From Ceratotherium simum simum (Eukaryota; Chordata; Mammalia; Perissodactyla; Rhinocerotidae), in NCBI RefSeq assembly GCF_000283155.1, contig NW_004454282.1, forward strand, positions 2,535,135-2,599,134: 64,000 nt of DNA, read 5' to 3'. This document shows, in pieces, positions 10,150 through 22,900 of the stretch (the first letter of the stretch is position 1; every line of letters starts with the position of its first letter). The notes below the pieces were generated by a model, which worked only from the letters and a program-made list of their open reading frames with translations, was not told the origin of the DNA and did not search any database. A program made the translations under genes and the position numbers.

Positions 10150-11330
10150 CCTTCATTCAAAAGTTTCTTGAGCACTCGCTATGTGCCAGGGTGTGTTCTA
10201 GGTGCTGGGGCTACATCGGTGAAAGACCTGCTCTCAAGAGGCTTATATCCCAGTTGTGGGAGGCAGCCAATATAAATAAGCAAGTATTATGGTATGACAG
10301 GTAGTAAGTGCTATGGAGATAAATAAAGCAGAGTAAGGGGGAACAGAAAATAACAAGTGTTGGTGAGGATGTGGCAAAATTGGAACCCTTCTGCACTGGC
10401 GATGGGAATGTAAAATGGTGCAGCCACTATGGAAGACTCTATGGTGGAGCCTCAAAAAATTAAACGTAGAATTACCAGATGATCTGGCAATTCCACTTCT
10501 GGGTATGTACCCCAAAGAATTGGAAGCAGGGACTTGAACAAGTATTTGTACACTCATGTTCATAGCAGCATTATTCACAGTAGGCAAAAGGTGGAAACAA
10601 TCCCAATGTCCATCAACACGTGAATGGATAAACAAAATGTGAATATCGATACAATGGAATATTATTCAGCCTTAAAAAGGAATGAGATTCTGATACGTGC
10701 TGCAACATGGATCAAGCTTGAAAACATTAGGCTAAGTGAAATAAGCCAGATACAAAAGGATAAGTAGTACATGATTCCACTTATATGGGGTCTCTAGAGC
10801 AGTCAAGTTCACAGAGACAAAAAGTAGAATGGTGATTGCCAGGGGTTAGGGGTGGGGGAATGGGGAATTTGTTTAATGGATACAGAGTTTCATTTTGCAC
10901 AGCGTGGTGAATGTACTTAATGGCACTGAATTATACACTTAAAAATGGTTAAAATGGTAAATTCTATGTTATATATGTATATTTTACCACAATAGAAAAA
11001 AAAGAAATAAAATGACAACAACAAGAGAACAGGGTAAAGGGGATAAGGGAGCACTCAGGTAGGGATCGGGAATCGGGGAAAGGTCTTTAATCTGGTTCCT
11101 TTAAGCAGAGATCTGAAGGAAGTGAGTGGTTAACCATGTAGATATCTGGGGGAAAGGATGTTCTGAAGGGCCAGAGCAGCAAGTGCAAAGGCCCTGAGAT
11201 GGGAGCAGGACAACCTGTTTTGAGGCAAGGAGGCCAGGGTGGCTGCAGCTGAGGGAGAGTGCTAGGCATTCAGGTGCGAGAGGGCGTCAGGGTCAAATTG
11301 TGCGGGGGCCAGGTTGTTGCAGGTAAGCAA
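10150..11330 (+). repeat. Ancient interspersed repeat, split by an L1
   Basis: Left part (10150-10350) has 'cactcgctatgtgccagg', 'ggtgctggggctacatc' and 'ataaataagcaagta'. The right part resumes near 11020-11330 with 'gtgcaaaggccctgagatgg' and 'gaggccagggtggctgcag'. This order of phrases is a common mammalian repeat that I cannot name with certainty. A 5'-truncated L1 interrupts it. Confidence 0.55.
10355..11000 (+). mobile_element. L1 LINE, 5'-truncated 3' end
   Basis: Contains the well-known end of L1 ORF2 and 3' UTR: 'gcaattccacttctgggtat', 'aatggaatattattcagcct', 'acatggatcaagcttgaaaa', 'aataagccagatacaaaagg', then 'gattgccaggggttaggggt' and an A-rich tail. It sits inside an older repeat (10150-11330). 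Frames are broken. Confidence 0.9.
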
Positions 11331-12390
11331 TGACTTATTTCCCTGAGAATTTCTAAACTCGCACTGAATTCTCAGTGTGATTCTCAACATCACTGAACCC
11401 CATTGTCCTTTCTGAAGAGACTGGTGAAGCTGGCAAAATCACATACCAGATTGGAACTTGATGGGGGGTAAAACCCAGATTTCTAGACTGTCTGGTTAAT
11501 CACTTGACTTACCTGCGATTGTAATTCACTTCCATAGGAAGGGAGTCTTCTTTGATAAATAGATGAACCTTCAGTTGGTTTGAACAACAAATTGTAAGAA
11601 CCTAATGGTATTCCTGGGGGTTTATCTTTAACACAAACCTTCTGTACCCTGCTGCCACCCTGTAGTCTGTCCAGTCCCATTTTAAGGAATTCTCAAGGAG
11701 GACTCATGCTCTGCTTTCTAGCATCATCCTTGGGGAATATGAAGTTCCACATTAATGATCTCCCCAATTAGTGAAGTGGACCCCTTTACATGTACAAACT
11801 TATAAAAACATACATTTTATTACTTATTACATAAGATATACGTATTCAATTATAGTAAAACATTAGGAAATAAAGATAAGCAACAAAACCAGTCACCCCC
11901 AATCCCACCATCCAAGATTAGGGTTCCAGACTTCCTGTGTATATATAAAATATATATAAAAATTATATGTATATTTAAATTTCATAAAAAGGGACTCATA
12001 CAATACCTCCTGTTTGGTACCTTGCCTTTTGCACTCTCGCGAACGTCTTTTCTTCTTAATAGACATCTGTGTCTTCATTTTTCCAAAGGTGGCCATACCT
12101 TGGATGGGATTTCATTTGAGTGATGATATGTGTGGAATCACAAGAGTAAAAAAAAGTACATCATTCAAGTTTCATCACCATCGTAGAGTCCAGGTTTTCT
12201 CATTCAGTTTATACTGTTTTTTTAAGAAAACTAAATGGAAGGTAAAGCACTACTCAAATGTTAGCTATCTTAGTACAGGGATAAAGCCTAGCAACCATTC
12301 ATTTAAATAGAGAATTTCTCGTTTGTTCTTCAAAGTAACCTAATCTGGTGAGGGAGGGAGGGCCAAGTGTTCTTTTCTGTTTGTTTGCAC
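11330..12390. other. No recognisable gene
   Basis: AT-rich intronic DNA. Around 11790-11990 there are TA-rich stretches (atatataaaatatatataaa) and short simple sequence. Nothing else is recognised. Confidence 0.45.
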
Positions 12391-12394
12391 TAAA

Positions 12395-13330
12395 AGGACA
12401 ACTTTACTGTGGAAAATTTGTGTACATGTAATAGTAGAGATCTTAGTGTAATGAGCCCCTCTTTACTCATCACCCACCCTCCATGGTTATCAGTTCCTGA
12501 CTGATCTCGTTTCATCTATATTCTTATGCACTCTCCCCTCGCGTCTTTGATGACCTTGAAGCAAATCCCAGACATACCAGTTCATCTGTATTTTAGTATG
12601 TATCTCTAGTATTGGGATTCTTTTTTTAAAAAATAATCACCATACTATTATCCATCTCAAGAAAAAACAAAACAAATTTTTTTATTGAGTCTGTCTTAGC
12701 ACTTAAAAATACATACAATAATATATATATAAGCATATTTATCAGTTTGTTTGAATTAGGATCCCCCCAAAAATTACAAATGGTTGATGTGTTTTTTAAA
12801 TTTTATTTATTTATTGTTTTCCCCCAAAGCCCCAGTAGATAGTTGTATGTCATAGATGCACATCCTTCTAGTTGTTGTATGTGGGACGCGGCCTCAGCAT
12901 GGCCGGAGAAGCGGTGCGTCAGTGTGCACCCAGGATCCGAACCCGGGCAGCGGAGCGTGTGCACTCAACTGCTAAGCCATGGGGCCGGCCCTGATGTGTT
13001 TTTTAATCTGTATATTTCCTCTATACCTCTTTTTTCCATGCATTTTTTGGTTATTATTGAAGAAACTAGGTGATATATTTTCCCACAGTTTGGATTTTGC
13101 TGGCTACATCAGTGTGGTTAGTTGAACATGTTTCTCTGTCCCCAAATTACCATAATTTGGTAGTTAGATGTAGAGGCTTGATTGGAGTCAGGCTCTTTTT
13201 TCTTTTTGGTCAAGTCTATTTTGTGAACTTCGCTCAGAGGAGTGTATGATATGTCTGGATATGTCTTCTTGTGATATTAGCAGCCATTGATGCTCATTGC
13301 CTCAATCCGTTAGTTCATTTGGAGTTGCAA
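12395..13330. repeat. L1M LINE fragment interrupted by an ERE
   Basis: Phrases of the old L1M 3' region occur on both sides of the ERE: 'gaagcaaatcccagacatac' and 'ttatccatctcaag' on the left, 'gtagttagatgtagaggctt' and 'gattggagtcaggc' on the right. The two parts were contiguous before the ERE inserted. Confidence 0.65.
12800..12991 (-). mobile_element. ERE SINE, antisense, with exact 15-bp TSD
   Basis: Ends with ggggccggccc and carries the 'ccccaaagccccagtagata' tail module. Exact target duplications tgatgtgttttttaa flank it at 12785-12799 and 12992-13006. It inserted into an L1M fragment. Confidence 0.92.
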
Positions 13331-13519
13331 AATTCCTGATTCTGTTTTTCCTTCTGCATTTATTAGCTAGAATATTTTAAAGAAAGAAATTTCCTCCACT
13401 TAGTTTTTGGTTCCCTGGGATATAGTTCATATAAGAAAGACAGGATCAGTACTTGAATGTCTCTCTGTATTTTACCGGTTTTCAAAAATAACAAGTTGAT
13501 TCCCTAGCATGTTCCATGG

Positions 13520-13717
13520 CAGTGGTTCTTAACTGAGGGACATTGGGCAATATCTGGAGACATTTCTGGTTGTCACAACTGGGGAGAGGGTGCTACTGGC
13601 ATGCAATGGTTGGAGGCCAGGGATGCTGCTCAACAGCCTACAATACGTTGCATAGCCCTCCACAACACAGAATTGTCCATTCCCAAGTATTAGCAGTGCC
13701 ACTGTTGAGAAACCCCA
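13520..13717 (+). mobile_element. MER5A (hAT-Charlie) DNA transposon
   Basis: Starts cagtggttcttaactg and includes 'tatctggagacatttctggt', 'ggtgctactggcatgcaatg', 'gccagggatgctgctcaaca' and an end near gttgagaaacccc. This matches the MER5A consensus as I know it. Confidence 0.9.
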
Positions 13718-14544
13718 TACCAAGATGACTAATGGCTGTTTTTTTGTTAGCATCATTATGAACTTATGGATTTAAACATATTTTATATGTTTCACTTTGT
13801 GTAGTTATCCTTATTGATGTTCAAATTGTCCATCTTTCCTCAGCGAGAGAGATGCTATTCAAATTGGTTCAAAAGACACACCCTGGTAGTCTTTGATAGC
13901 TTTCTTGCTTTCTGTGTGACAAGATGTTCCAGGCTCATCATCTGTATTTCTTGTCCCAGACCTGGAATCAGCCTTTTCTCTAAGAAGCCCTAGTTCTTTT
14001 GAGTGGGAAATGATATTTAGACACCTCTGCTCAGGGCTAGATAGGTACTCTTGTCATCTCATCATACAGGTCAGAAAACAGAAATTAAAATGAAGAAAAC
14101 TTAAAAACTGAACATTTTTAATGGAAGCTTTTCCAAAATGCAATCAACACATCCTTGCCTTTTTAAAAAGACTTCCGAACATACTCAACTTTTTAAACTG
14201 ATTTCATGTTTTTAGCCTTAGTATCCTGGGGCTAAGATACAGTAATACTCCCCAGATAAGCAGGAATGTTGCTTTTGTTCCGCATCCATGTTTTCAAACT
14301 ATGTGGTAACCCGTTAACAGGTTGTGAAATCAATTTAATGGGCCTTGATCAATGGCTTTTTAATGAAGTAGACTGGAATAGAAAACATCAAAGTATATTG
14401 CATGGATACCTAAAAAGAACTGTGTACATTGCAACAAGTTTCTCATTCTCACACTCTTCTTCTCTCACTCTCACCCTGGCACACACACAGTGAAGGACGG
14501 GTTGTAAGTTCAGTGTATTTTTCTGTAGGTTACAGTGAAAAGTT

Positions 14545-14735
14545 TGAGAAACGTTGTCCTGCGTCTTTGCAACTCCATTTGTGGTCACCAGAGCAGCATC
14601 ACTGGCTTCAACTGGGAGCTTGTTAGAAATGCAGACTCTCAGGCCCCACCTCAGACCCACTGAAGCAGAACCTGCATTTTAGCAAGATCCCCAGGGGATT
14701 CATACACATGTGAAAGTCTGAGAAGATCTCTACTG
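14545..14735 (-). mobile_element. MER20-like hAT element
   Basis: Contains 'gggagcttgttagaaatgc', 'agactctcaggccccacctc' and 'tgaagcagaacctgcatttt', followed by 'agatccccaggggattcat'. This is the layout of MER20-type elements; the family name is likely, not certain. Confidence 0.6.
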
Positions 14736-15374
14736 GGGGATGTTTGCCCCTGGGCTTTTTCAGTACTTGTCTTATTTTTATAAGTTACTTTGTTTTTTTG
14801 TGGCTGTCTCGCATCTCTTGAAACTGAGCTTTGCACTTCCCCCTAGCAGCCGTCTCATTTTCAGTTGAATGGAAAGGTAGGCTAAATCACCAAGCTATGG
14901 TGAAAGTATAAAGGTCTGACAGGGTTCTCTCTAACAAAAATGGGAGCTTTGGTGCTTACATTTGGGGGATTTTTTTTTTGGCTGTTCCGATAGAGGTAGA
15001 AAGAGCCCAAAAGCCACATGTGAAACCTACTTAGGATTGTGAAGTCACAGATAGAAACAAAACTGCATTTTAACCTGCTGTTGTCAAATACTTTGAGGAA
15101 CTTATGTTTTATGACCCGTCGAATCAGCAGAACTTCTGGACTGCTTTGTATAATGTTGCTCATCAGAAAAAGGTGAACATAAGAAAAAATATCACTAGCC
15201 TGCAAGTTTCTTGGTGTTCATTTGCATTTCAGGAGGAGCTTTATCTGGGAAGTGATTTTGTTTTGCAAAAAGAGCTTAAAAGCATCCCCATGCATGTATT
15301 TCTGAACAGAAAAAGCTGGTACAACACTCAGAGGCATTCATTTGCCTTGGGGAGGGGGGCGGTGTGTGTGTGAT

Positions 15375-15635
15375 CATGTTCTGCCTGTGCCTTTGCACAT
15401 GTTGTCCTTTCTGCCTGCTGTACCCTTCTCCATCCCCACTATAGCCACCTTGCCAAATCCTTCTATTTCCAGTCCAAATGCTTCCTCTTCTGGGAAGCCT
15501 TTCCTGATACTTGAAAATCTTTGTCATTTGAAACTCGGGGCAGTTTGTATCTATTTTCCTCATGGGCCTTTTTGGTTTTTAACCCACGGGAGTACCTGAC
15601 CTATAGTCAGTGCTCACAAAATATTTGCCAAGTGA
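15375..15635 (+). repeat. L2 LINE 3' region
   Basis: L2 signature order: 'gcctttgcacatgttgtcct', 'ttctgcctgctgtaccctt', 'ctgggaagcctttcctgat' and an end resembling 'cagtgctcacaaaatatttg'. Confidence 0.8.
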
Positions 15636-16162
15636 AGTTATTTTTCTACATGTTTTATCTCCCTTTGAAGGCTGTAGGCTGCTTCTTAGAAGAATCTAAT
15701 CTTTTGTACCTTTCTCCTGATTAAATATTTCTTGCATTGGCATATTGCTTTGAAAAGCCCCCTTTACTGTGGAGAGCAAAGTGAGGACTCTGTAGAAAAG
15801 TATTAAGCAGTTCTTTTTGATAGCTTTTGAGATGTTGCTCAGAACAGCTCTCTGGAGGGCATTAGGCTTGGGAAGTTGTTGAGTGTGACTAAAAGGGAGT
15901 GGAGGTGAGAATCAGGTAGTGAAACAAAGCTGCTCTCAGGTCACGGTGGTATTGCCCTGCTGGACCGCCGGATGGGGACTCCCGTGGACTGTGTTGACTG
16001 CCTTTTTGGTACAGGCAAAACATGTAACATCTGTGCGTCTGTTTCCTCTTCTGTAGAATAGGTATAAAAATACCTGCTTTGGGTCATTGCTGCCAAGTTG
16101 TAGAATAATAAATGCTTGCAAAAAGTCTTAGAGATAAAACAAAACAAAACCTATGTCCTAGA

Positions 16163-16377
16163 ACAGTGGTTCTCAACCAGTGGGGTGATTTTGCCCTCCG
16201 GGGGACACTTGGCAACATCTGGAGACATTTTTGTTGTCGAAACTGCAGGGGAGAGGGTGCTACTGACAGCTAGAGGCCAGGGACGCTGCTAAACATCCTA
16301 CAATGCACAGGACGGGTCCCCCACAACCAAGAATTTTCTGTCCCCCAATGTCAATAGCCCTGAGGTTGAGAAACTCT
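16163..16377 (+). mobile_element. MER5A (hAT-Charlie) with 8-bp TSD
   Basis: Starts near cagtggttctcaaccag and ends gttgagaaactct, with 'acatctggagacatttttgt' and 'gccagggacgctgctaaaca' inside. The flanks carry gtcctaga at 16155-16162 and 16378-16385, the 8-bp duplication expected for hAT insertion. Confidence 0.92.
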
Positions 16378-16452
16378 GTCCTAGAGTGATTTTTCCAGAG
16401 TTAGTGAGACCTTTCTCTCTCTGAGAATATTAACCTAACTTTATTTGCTGGG

Positions 16453-16478
16453 TTTTTTTTTTTTTTTTTTTTTTTTTT
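16453..16478. repeat. Homopolymer T run (26 bp)
   Basis: Uninterrupted T run. It may be the tail of an antisense retroelement whose body is no longer recognisable, or a simple expansion. Confidence 0.8.
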
Positions 16479-16479
16479 G

Positions 16480-18330
16480 TGGTTCAGGCTGTGGGCAGAG
16501 GGGCGTCTTCACAGGCTGGGGCTGACTTTAACTTTTTAACAAAATAAACACCCTCTCCCATCCCCCCCAAGCACTGGCCTTGGTTTCTAGAGCCCTGTGG
16601 TCTGCTCACTTGGGCCACTAATCGGCTGTGTGATCTCCAAGAAATCAATGAGAGGGGTGTTTTTCCACCTATAAAATGAGGAATTTTGGCTAAGTGATCT
16701 CTGCCGACCAAATGTGAAGTTTTCTGACTGCCAACTTTGAGCTTTTGGTTGGCCTCTTATGCTGGCCTTGAGGAGTAGGAGACACGGGAGCACATGTCAG
16801 TATTGACATCTTTTCTGAAAAATAACTGTGTAGATAATGTATTTGTTTCGAGAACAGGTTTTTTCTTGGACATATTTGTGAAAAGGCAAGTTTATTTTTG
16901 TGTGTGTTTGAGAGTCTAATGAGCAACGTTTAAACTAGAGAATCGCTCCAAACTTCAGATTTAAAGCTATTTCTGAGATTCTCATAGAGGGCCATGCTTA
17001 ATGTTGAAACTTCTGAGTTGGTGACTTCCTTTGGGACTGGCTGAAAACGAAAGCAGAATACAATTTTTTATGCTCCGAGAGAAGTGTTTTTTGCAGTAGA
17101 ATAAATTATCTCTTGATGGGGACACGCTGCATTTCTGAGGACAATCTGATTATCCACTAATGGGACAAGAAGGCAAGGAGAGGCCGCACATAAATGTGTA
17201 TGGTGGGGGGCCACCGCCGAGTGTCCAACTCAAAAATGTGCTGCTCATCCTCATTTCACAATAAAGATGATATCGTCAAGAGTCTTTGCTCAAGGGAAGT
17301 TCCAGAATTAACTGTGAGAGTACCCAGTGACAGAAGCAGAGACGGTTGTAAAGAGAACCTTTTTCCTTCCCTTGGAAGAGTCAACTGTGAATGCGGTGGG
17401 TTCTCTCTCCCCCCTGTTTACAGCCATATTACCATATATGTACCTGGGTGAGGGCATCTTAAGGAGGCTTGTGCTTCTCAGGAGGGAGTGTCCTTGGCCT
17501 CCAGCCAGGAGATTGATCAAATGCCAGCAACTCTTCCTTTTTCTGTGCATACTCTTGTTTTCCCTCTAAAAGTCCTCATGGTTTGCCTGGCTTTGCCCAC
17601 TGGGGGCTGCTTGACCTAAACATGAAGTGGTGTTGGTGGCGGCTGTGAGTCCTCCAGGCCTTGTTCACATTTCTGAGGGACCAGCTACCTATGGCTTCTT
17701 GGATCTCCAGGCACTTTTAAGCCTTGCCACGTAGGCCCTTCTCTTTGCAGCCTAACTTAAAAGGAAGCTTTTTGATTTTCTCCTTTTTAAACAATCATTT
17801 TTAAAGCAAGCAGCAATAAAACTAGTACTAAAAGACTTTGGCAAAGGCCCTTTGTTTTTTAGGGGGTGGAGGTGATGTGGGTATGCCAAGAAAGAACAGG
17901 CAAGGCTGATGGATTTCCATTGGCTCCATTTTTCAGCAGAAGAATGACTTTCCAAGCGCATTGTACTTTCGAGCCAAGAGGCAAAACTTGGTGACTAAAG
18001 GGTAGACCCAGAGGGGGCGATGTAGGTGTGATGCAGTCATCCATTCTTCACCCAGTGGTGCTTTGGTGGTTTGGGTTTTGCTAGGAATAGTGGAGAGAAT
18101 GTTCTGCTGGAGTTGGCATTGACATGTTCCGATAAATGCATCTCATGATGTGTCCCCGGTCTGCATTCACTCATTATTTGGACTTGCTAGGTGATGGGGC
18201 TGATCCTCAACTGATCGTAAGCTCTAAAAAGTTCAATAAGGGTATGTGAGTAGGAAATAGAATAGATTCGAAATAGAGCAAGCAGCAGTGTTTCCTGTGT
18301 TTTACTTCCTATGTGCTAAGTAAGCCCATT
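16480..18330. other. No gene recognised; unassigned intronic DNA
   Basis: No exon or nameable repeat is seen across this stretch. A short MIR-like 'ctataaaatgaggaattttg' occurs near 16670. Confidence 0.45.
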
Positions 18331-18339
18331 CTTTCCTTT

Positions 18340-18450
18340 TTTTTCGTTCAATCCTCAACACAACTTTCTGAGGTAAGCCCTCATGATGCCCATTCTGCAG
18401 ATGAGGAAATTGAGGCCCAGAAAGAGTAAGTAACTTGGTCAAGGTTCCAA
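18340..18450 (-). repeat. MIR fragment
   Basis: 'cattctgcagatgaggaaat' then 'tgaggcccagaaagagtaag' and 'taacttggtcaaggtt' form an antisense MIR core. Confidence 0.7.
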
Positions 18451-18599
18451 ACTTCCCCTCACACTTAGAATAAACAGTATACTTTTTACACTTGTGAAGT
18501 CCCACTGTCCTGGCTTCCCTCTTCTCGACCTTCCCCCGTACTTTCTTCTTTTCCCCATGAAATTCTCCAGACATGGTGGCTGGCTTTCTGTTTCTTGAA

Positions 18600-18985
18600 C
18601 TTGCCAAGCTCTTTTCTGCCGTAGAGCCTTTGTACTAGCTGTTGGCTCTGCCTAAAATGCTCTTCTGCCTGATTTTTTTGCATGGCTGCCTCTGTCTTGA
18701 CTTTCAGGTCTTAGCTTAAATGTCTTCACTTGTTCTTTCTGACCAGCCAAAGTTAAGTTGTCACCCAATCACTTTTAATTCTCTGTGTAGTACTTAATCA
18801 CTATCTGACTTGTCTTGCTTGTTTCATCCTTTTGTTTGTTTACTGTCTGTCTGCCTTCACTAGAATATGTGTATCATGAGAGCAGGGACCTTGATTAGAT
18901 GTCTTCTTTTGACCTGCATCCCTCACACTGGACTAGGGGTAGCACATAGTAGGTACTCAATAAATGTGTTGAATAAAAAGGAGGA
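18600..18985 (+). repeat. L2 LINE 3' end
   Basis: 'gtctgccttcactagaatat', 'catgagagcagggaccttga' and 'gcacatagtaggtactcaat' followed by aaatgtgttgaata are the classic L2 3' end. Confidence 0.88.
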
Positions 18986-19149
18986 TTTAGGTTTCAAATC
19001 AAGGGGTCCTCTCTAAAGGCCTGGCTGTTCAATTGTGTGTTTTGCATCTTAATCCTTTCCTATCCAGTTTTTTATATTTATGCAGTATGAGTCCAAAGCA
19101 CATAGCCAGTGAGGGCCAAAGCAAATCTTAAACCAGAGAGAATTTATAG

Positions 19150-19715
19150 CAGCATTTTTCAAACTTTTGGGTCTTAGGAGCTCTTCACACACTTAAAAAT
19201 TATTGAGGACCCCAGAGAACTTCTGTTGATATGAGTTATAACAATCTGTATTTATCATATTAGAAATTAACACCAAGAAAATTAACACTGAGAAAACATA
19301 AAAAAAAAACCATTACACATTAACACAGTAACATTTTTTGGGAACAATATTTTTCAAAACAAAAAAATTCAGTGAGAAGAGTGACATTATTTTACATTTT
19401 TGCATTTTGCTTTAAGGTTTTGCTTAATAGAAGATAGCTAGTCACGTATCACGTTATCTGCTTCTGCCTTCAGTCTCCCGTGGCATCGCATGTCTTGCAG
19501 CCTCTGGAAAACTCCACTGTACACATGTGAGAGGCTGAGTGAAAAGGCAAATGACACTTTGGTGTTGTTTTGAAAATAGTTTTGACTTTGAAGATCCCTG
19601 GGGGGGATCCTTGGGAGCCCCCTTGGGTCCCTGGGGCACCAGTAAGAGCCTCTGGCTTGTAGGATAGGTAGGTAGTTTGGGAGGTTTGGTGGTGGCATGG
19701 AACATTTGAGAGAGG
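19150..19715 (+). mobile_element. hAT-type DNA transposon fossil
   Basis: 'tttttcaaacttttgggtct', 'ttaaaaattattgaggaccc', 'cattacacattaacacagta' and 'cagtgagaagagtgacatta' follow the order of a common non-autonomous mammalian hAT family. The 3' end is poorly preserved and the family is not named. Confidence 0.5.
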
Positions 19716-19719
19716 GAGA

Positions 19720-21350
19720 AGTTGAAGGCTTACGTGCCAGGATGCAATTGAACGCCCCTAAGTCTGGATATTGTATCAGATCTTTCTGTTCAGAAATATA
19801 TGCATGGCGATTCGTTTAAGCTGTTTTTTGCAAAACAAAATTCCTTTCCAGCTGACGCTCCTCCTGAATTGCAAAGCAACACTGAGAACTTGGAAGCTAG
19901 GGTACTTGTCTTATGTTCATCTTTTTCAGATGAGCAAGATTATACCAAGCAGTCCAAAAGTTCTGCAGTGGGATGGGTCATTAAAAAATGATAAAGCATA
20001 GGTTCCCCTCCATGTCTGGACATAGTAGCTTCAAATGCAGCTTCCTTTGTAGCTCTTAACTCTCCAAACGTTACTTGGTTCTTCCAGTAGCTTTTGGCCT
20101 CAGATGAAGTTGCATCCTATCATAGAAATTAGGTTGTCTTGAAGGTTTTTTGCTGTCAGGGTCTGCCACAACTGATATTTAAGACAGGAAGATGGGAGCT
20201 GTTAAAAATAGATGAGCTATTCTGTGCTAGCCAATTTAACTGTTTAAGAAGGGTAAATGATTACAAATCTAGGCCTCGGGGGAGTATTTTGCATGTGTCT
20301 TGGGTGATGTATATAAGATTGTCCAAGTTAAGGTAATTGGGAGGCAGAACATGTGGGGAGCTTGGACATTAGGAAATGCCCCCCTGCACTGGGGGGCAGG
20401 CGTGGCTGGGGTCCTTAGTGCCTGACATCGGGGGTTGTTTGGAAGGGCCTAATTTCAGGGCAATGTCAGTGGGGCTCCCCCACCCCATTACTCAAAGTCG
20501 GACTGTTTAGCCCCAAAGTCCAGGTGGCATCATCTTAATTAAATAAAGGAGGCTTGCTTCTACATGTCAGTAAAAATCTGCAGGTCGTGGTTTTGGGGTC
20601 CATTAACTCTGTTGTCCATCCACCGTTGAGGATTAAGTGATACCTTAGGTAACTTCTCGGTTAATGAAAGTGTTCTAATTTAGTCTCATTTCGGGAGTTG
20701 CTAACTTTTAAATTCTGAATTGTGTGTAGGCGAAAGTTGAGATTTTCTTTTTAGAAAAGTGAATATAATGCAATTAGTTAAGTGTGTGCAGGAGAAATAG
20801 ATGGGAAAAATTACAATAAGTGAGATTTCTGCCACAAAGCTTTTAGCAAAAAAAAAGAAAGGAAGAAAAGAAATCTAAAACCTATCCTGAGCTACTTAAA
20901 ATGAAATGAACGTACTTCTTTTTCAGTGAGGCTGTGCTTTAGCCTGTCTTAACACCAAAGTGGAAGAGGTTCTAAATATTGAATTACCATTCCTTTGAAG
21001 AGGTTCGTCCCCACCCAGCAGGGGCCTGGTTCGATGTTAGAAGAAGGGGGAGTGCAATTCCGTCCGGCTGTCTTGGGTGTCGTGAATCGGGGGGCTGAAA
21101 AGCAGCAATACCTTGGATGACCTGTCCCAGTATCAGCCGCCTCCTAGGCTGACAGAAGATTTAAACATTCCTGGGACCTTTGTTTATTTGGATGTGTTTC
21201 CAGCAGAGCTGACAAAGTAAGAAGCATATATCCAGTTGAAGAATCACAAGTTATGGGCAGAAGTGAGTGAAGACTTTGAAGGAAGAAAAGTGAACATTTT
21301 TGTTTCAGTCTCATTCGAAAATACAGAAAATGAGCCCTTGGGAAGGGCCA
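19720..21350. other. No gene recognised
   Basis: Intronic DNA with no nameable repeat or exon. The parts near 20350-20700 and 20700-21200 look like single-copy sequence. Confidence 0.4.
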
Positions 21351-21354
21351 GGTA

Positions 21355-21565
21355 TTGCACTGGCACTTTGTGTGGATTATTTGGTTTGCCCCTCACAGTG
21401 ACCCTGAGAGATAGGAAGGGTTGCCCCCCTGTACCCACCCCCCCCTTTTTTTTTCCCACAAGGATGAGGGAGCTGAAGTTCAGAGAAGTTATGTAAGTAC
21501 TTAAGAACACACAGCTGGTAACTGATGACACTGCAATTTGAACCTAGGTGTTCTGAGTCTATGGT
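21355..21565 (-). repeat. MIR SINE
   Basis: Antisense MIR order: 'acaaggatgagggagctgaa', 'gttcagagaagttatgtaag' and 'cacacagctggtaactgatg', followed by 'caatttgaacctaggtgttc'. Confidence 0.75.
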
Positions 21566-21814
21566 TCTAGCCTTTTTGGACATAACGAGGGGGTGCTCAG
21601 TTGGAGAGGGGTACTTCTTTCCAGGGGTAGAATTTGGAAATTTTGTTTCAGGCTCCCAAATTTAAAAAGGGCCAACAGGCCCCTACTCTCTATTCTTGAT
21701 CCAGCAGTGTAAACTTGGCTTTAATTAGTTTTAGGAAAACAATCATCTGAAAAGCAGTATAAGTTCTTTTAGGCAGCAGATAAGATGACACTATAGTACA
21801 TTGAACCCAAATTT

Positions 21815-22560
21815 GATTGCTTGCATGTCCCAGGCCCTGTGCTAGGGACTGGGATGTGCTCGGGAAGAAGAATTCTGCCATCCTTGCTCTTGTGGGCTCA
21901 CAGTCTAGTGGTGAAGACAAGTAAATAAGCAAACCAGTGAATAAGCAATTTTAGGACAGTGGTTGTGGGCCCAGATAGGGTGATTGGGCTGTTATATAGA
22001 GAAGTATGTTGGGGACATCTAACCCAGATTTGGGGAGCCAGAGATGGCTTCCCAGAGGCAGTGACATCAAACTGGGGCTTGTAAAGGTGACTGGGAATTA
22101 GCCACAAGTGGTGGTGGGGGAGAGGAGGAACATCAGGCTGCAGGGATAGCACGTGCAAAGGCCCAGGGGACAGAGAGTCACACAGCATGTTGGGGAATCT
22201 GGGACAAGTTCATTATGGCTAGGCTGTAGAATGCAGTGGGGAGAGTACAGAGAGATGAGGAAGGAGGGATAGGCGGGGACCAGATCGTGAAGAGCCCTGA
22301 AGAGATTCTGGAAAGTTTTAAGCAGAGGAATGATGTGTTCTGATTTATGTTTCTAAAAGATCATACTGGCTGTGTGTGTAGAATAGATTGAGGGGGAAAG
22401 ACGGATTCAGAGAGATGAATAGGAAAGCTTTATGGAACCCAGTTGAGAAATGATACTGGCAAAGATTTGGGTGGGGAAGAGGAGTTAAAAAGAATTGGAG
22501 GATTCAAGAGATATATTAAAGCTTAAAATCAGTGAGATTTGGTGCTCAGTTAGACTTCTT
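21815..22560 (+). repeat. Ancient interspersed repeat, long copy
   Basis: Shares with 10150-11330 the order 'aggccctgtgctagggactg', 'gcacgtgcaaaggccc', 'gaccagatcgtgaagagccc' and 'aagcagaggaatgatgtgtt', then 'agatcatactggctgtg'. This is the longest copy in the window. I do not name the family. Confidence 0.55.
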
Positions 22561-22561
22561 C

Positions 22562-22900
22562 ATTCATGTATTTGCTAAATATTTACTGAGCACCTACCAT
22601 GTGCTAGGCATTGGTGATGAGAATACAATGGTATGCAAAACATATCCCAAAACAGATCTCAGCTTTAACTAGGGCAAGGGGTGGGATAGGGATGCGTGTG
22701 TTTTAGACCTGAGGGAACAGCGTGGGCAAAGGCCTGTGGCAGGGATAAGGAGAAGGGGAAGACTAGAGGTGCCACCACACTTTGTGGTAGTAGATGAAGT
22801 GGGTATGGAAGAGAAGTAATCGGGTAGACAGGTGAGCTCTTTTCAGTACATTGAGATGCTGTGGGAATCCAGGAGCTGATTCCCAGTAGCTGTTGGCCGT
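22562..22900 (+). repeat. Ancient interspersed repeat, second adjacent copy
   Basis: The start module of the preceding repeat is seen again at once: 'atatttactgagcacctacc', 'atgtgctaggcattgg', then 'ggcaaaggcctgtggcaggg'. Two copies therefore lie head to tail. Confidence 0.5.
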
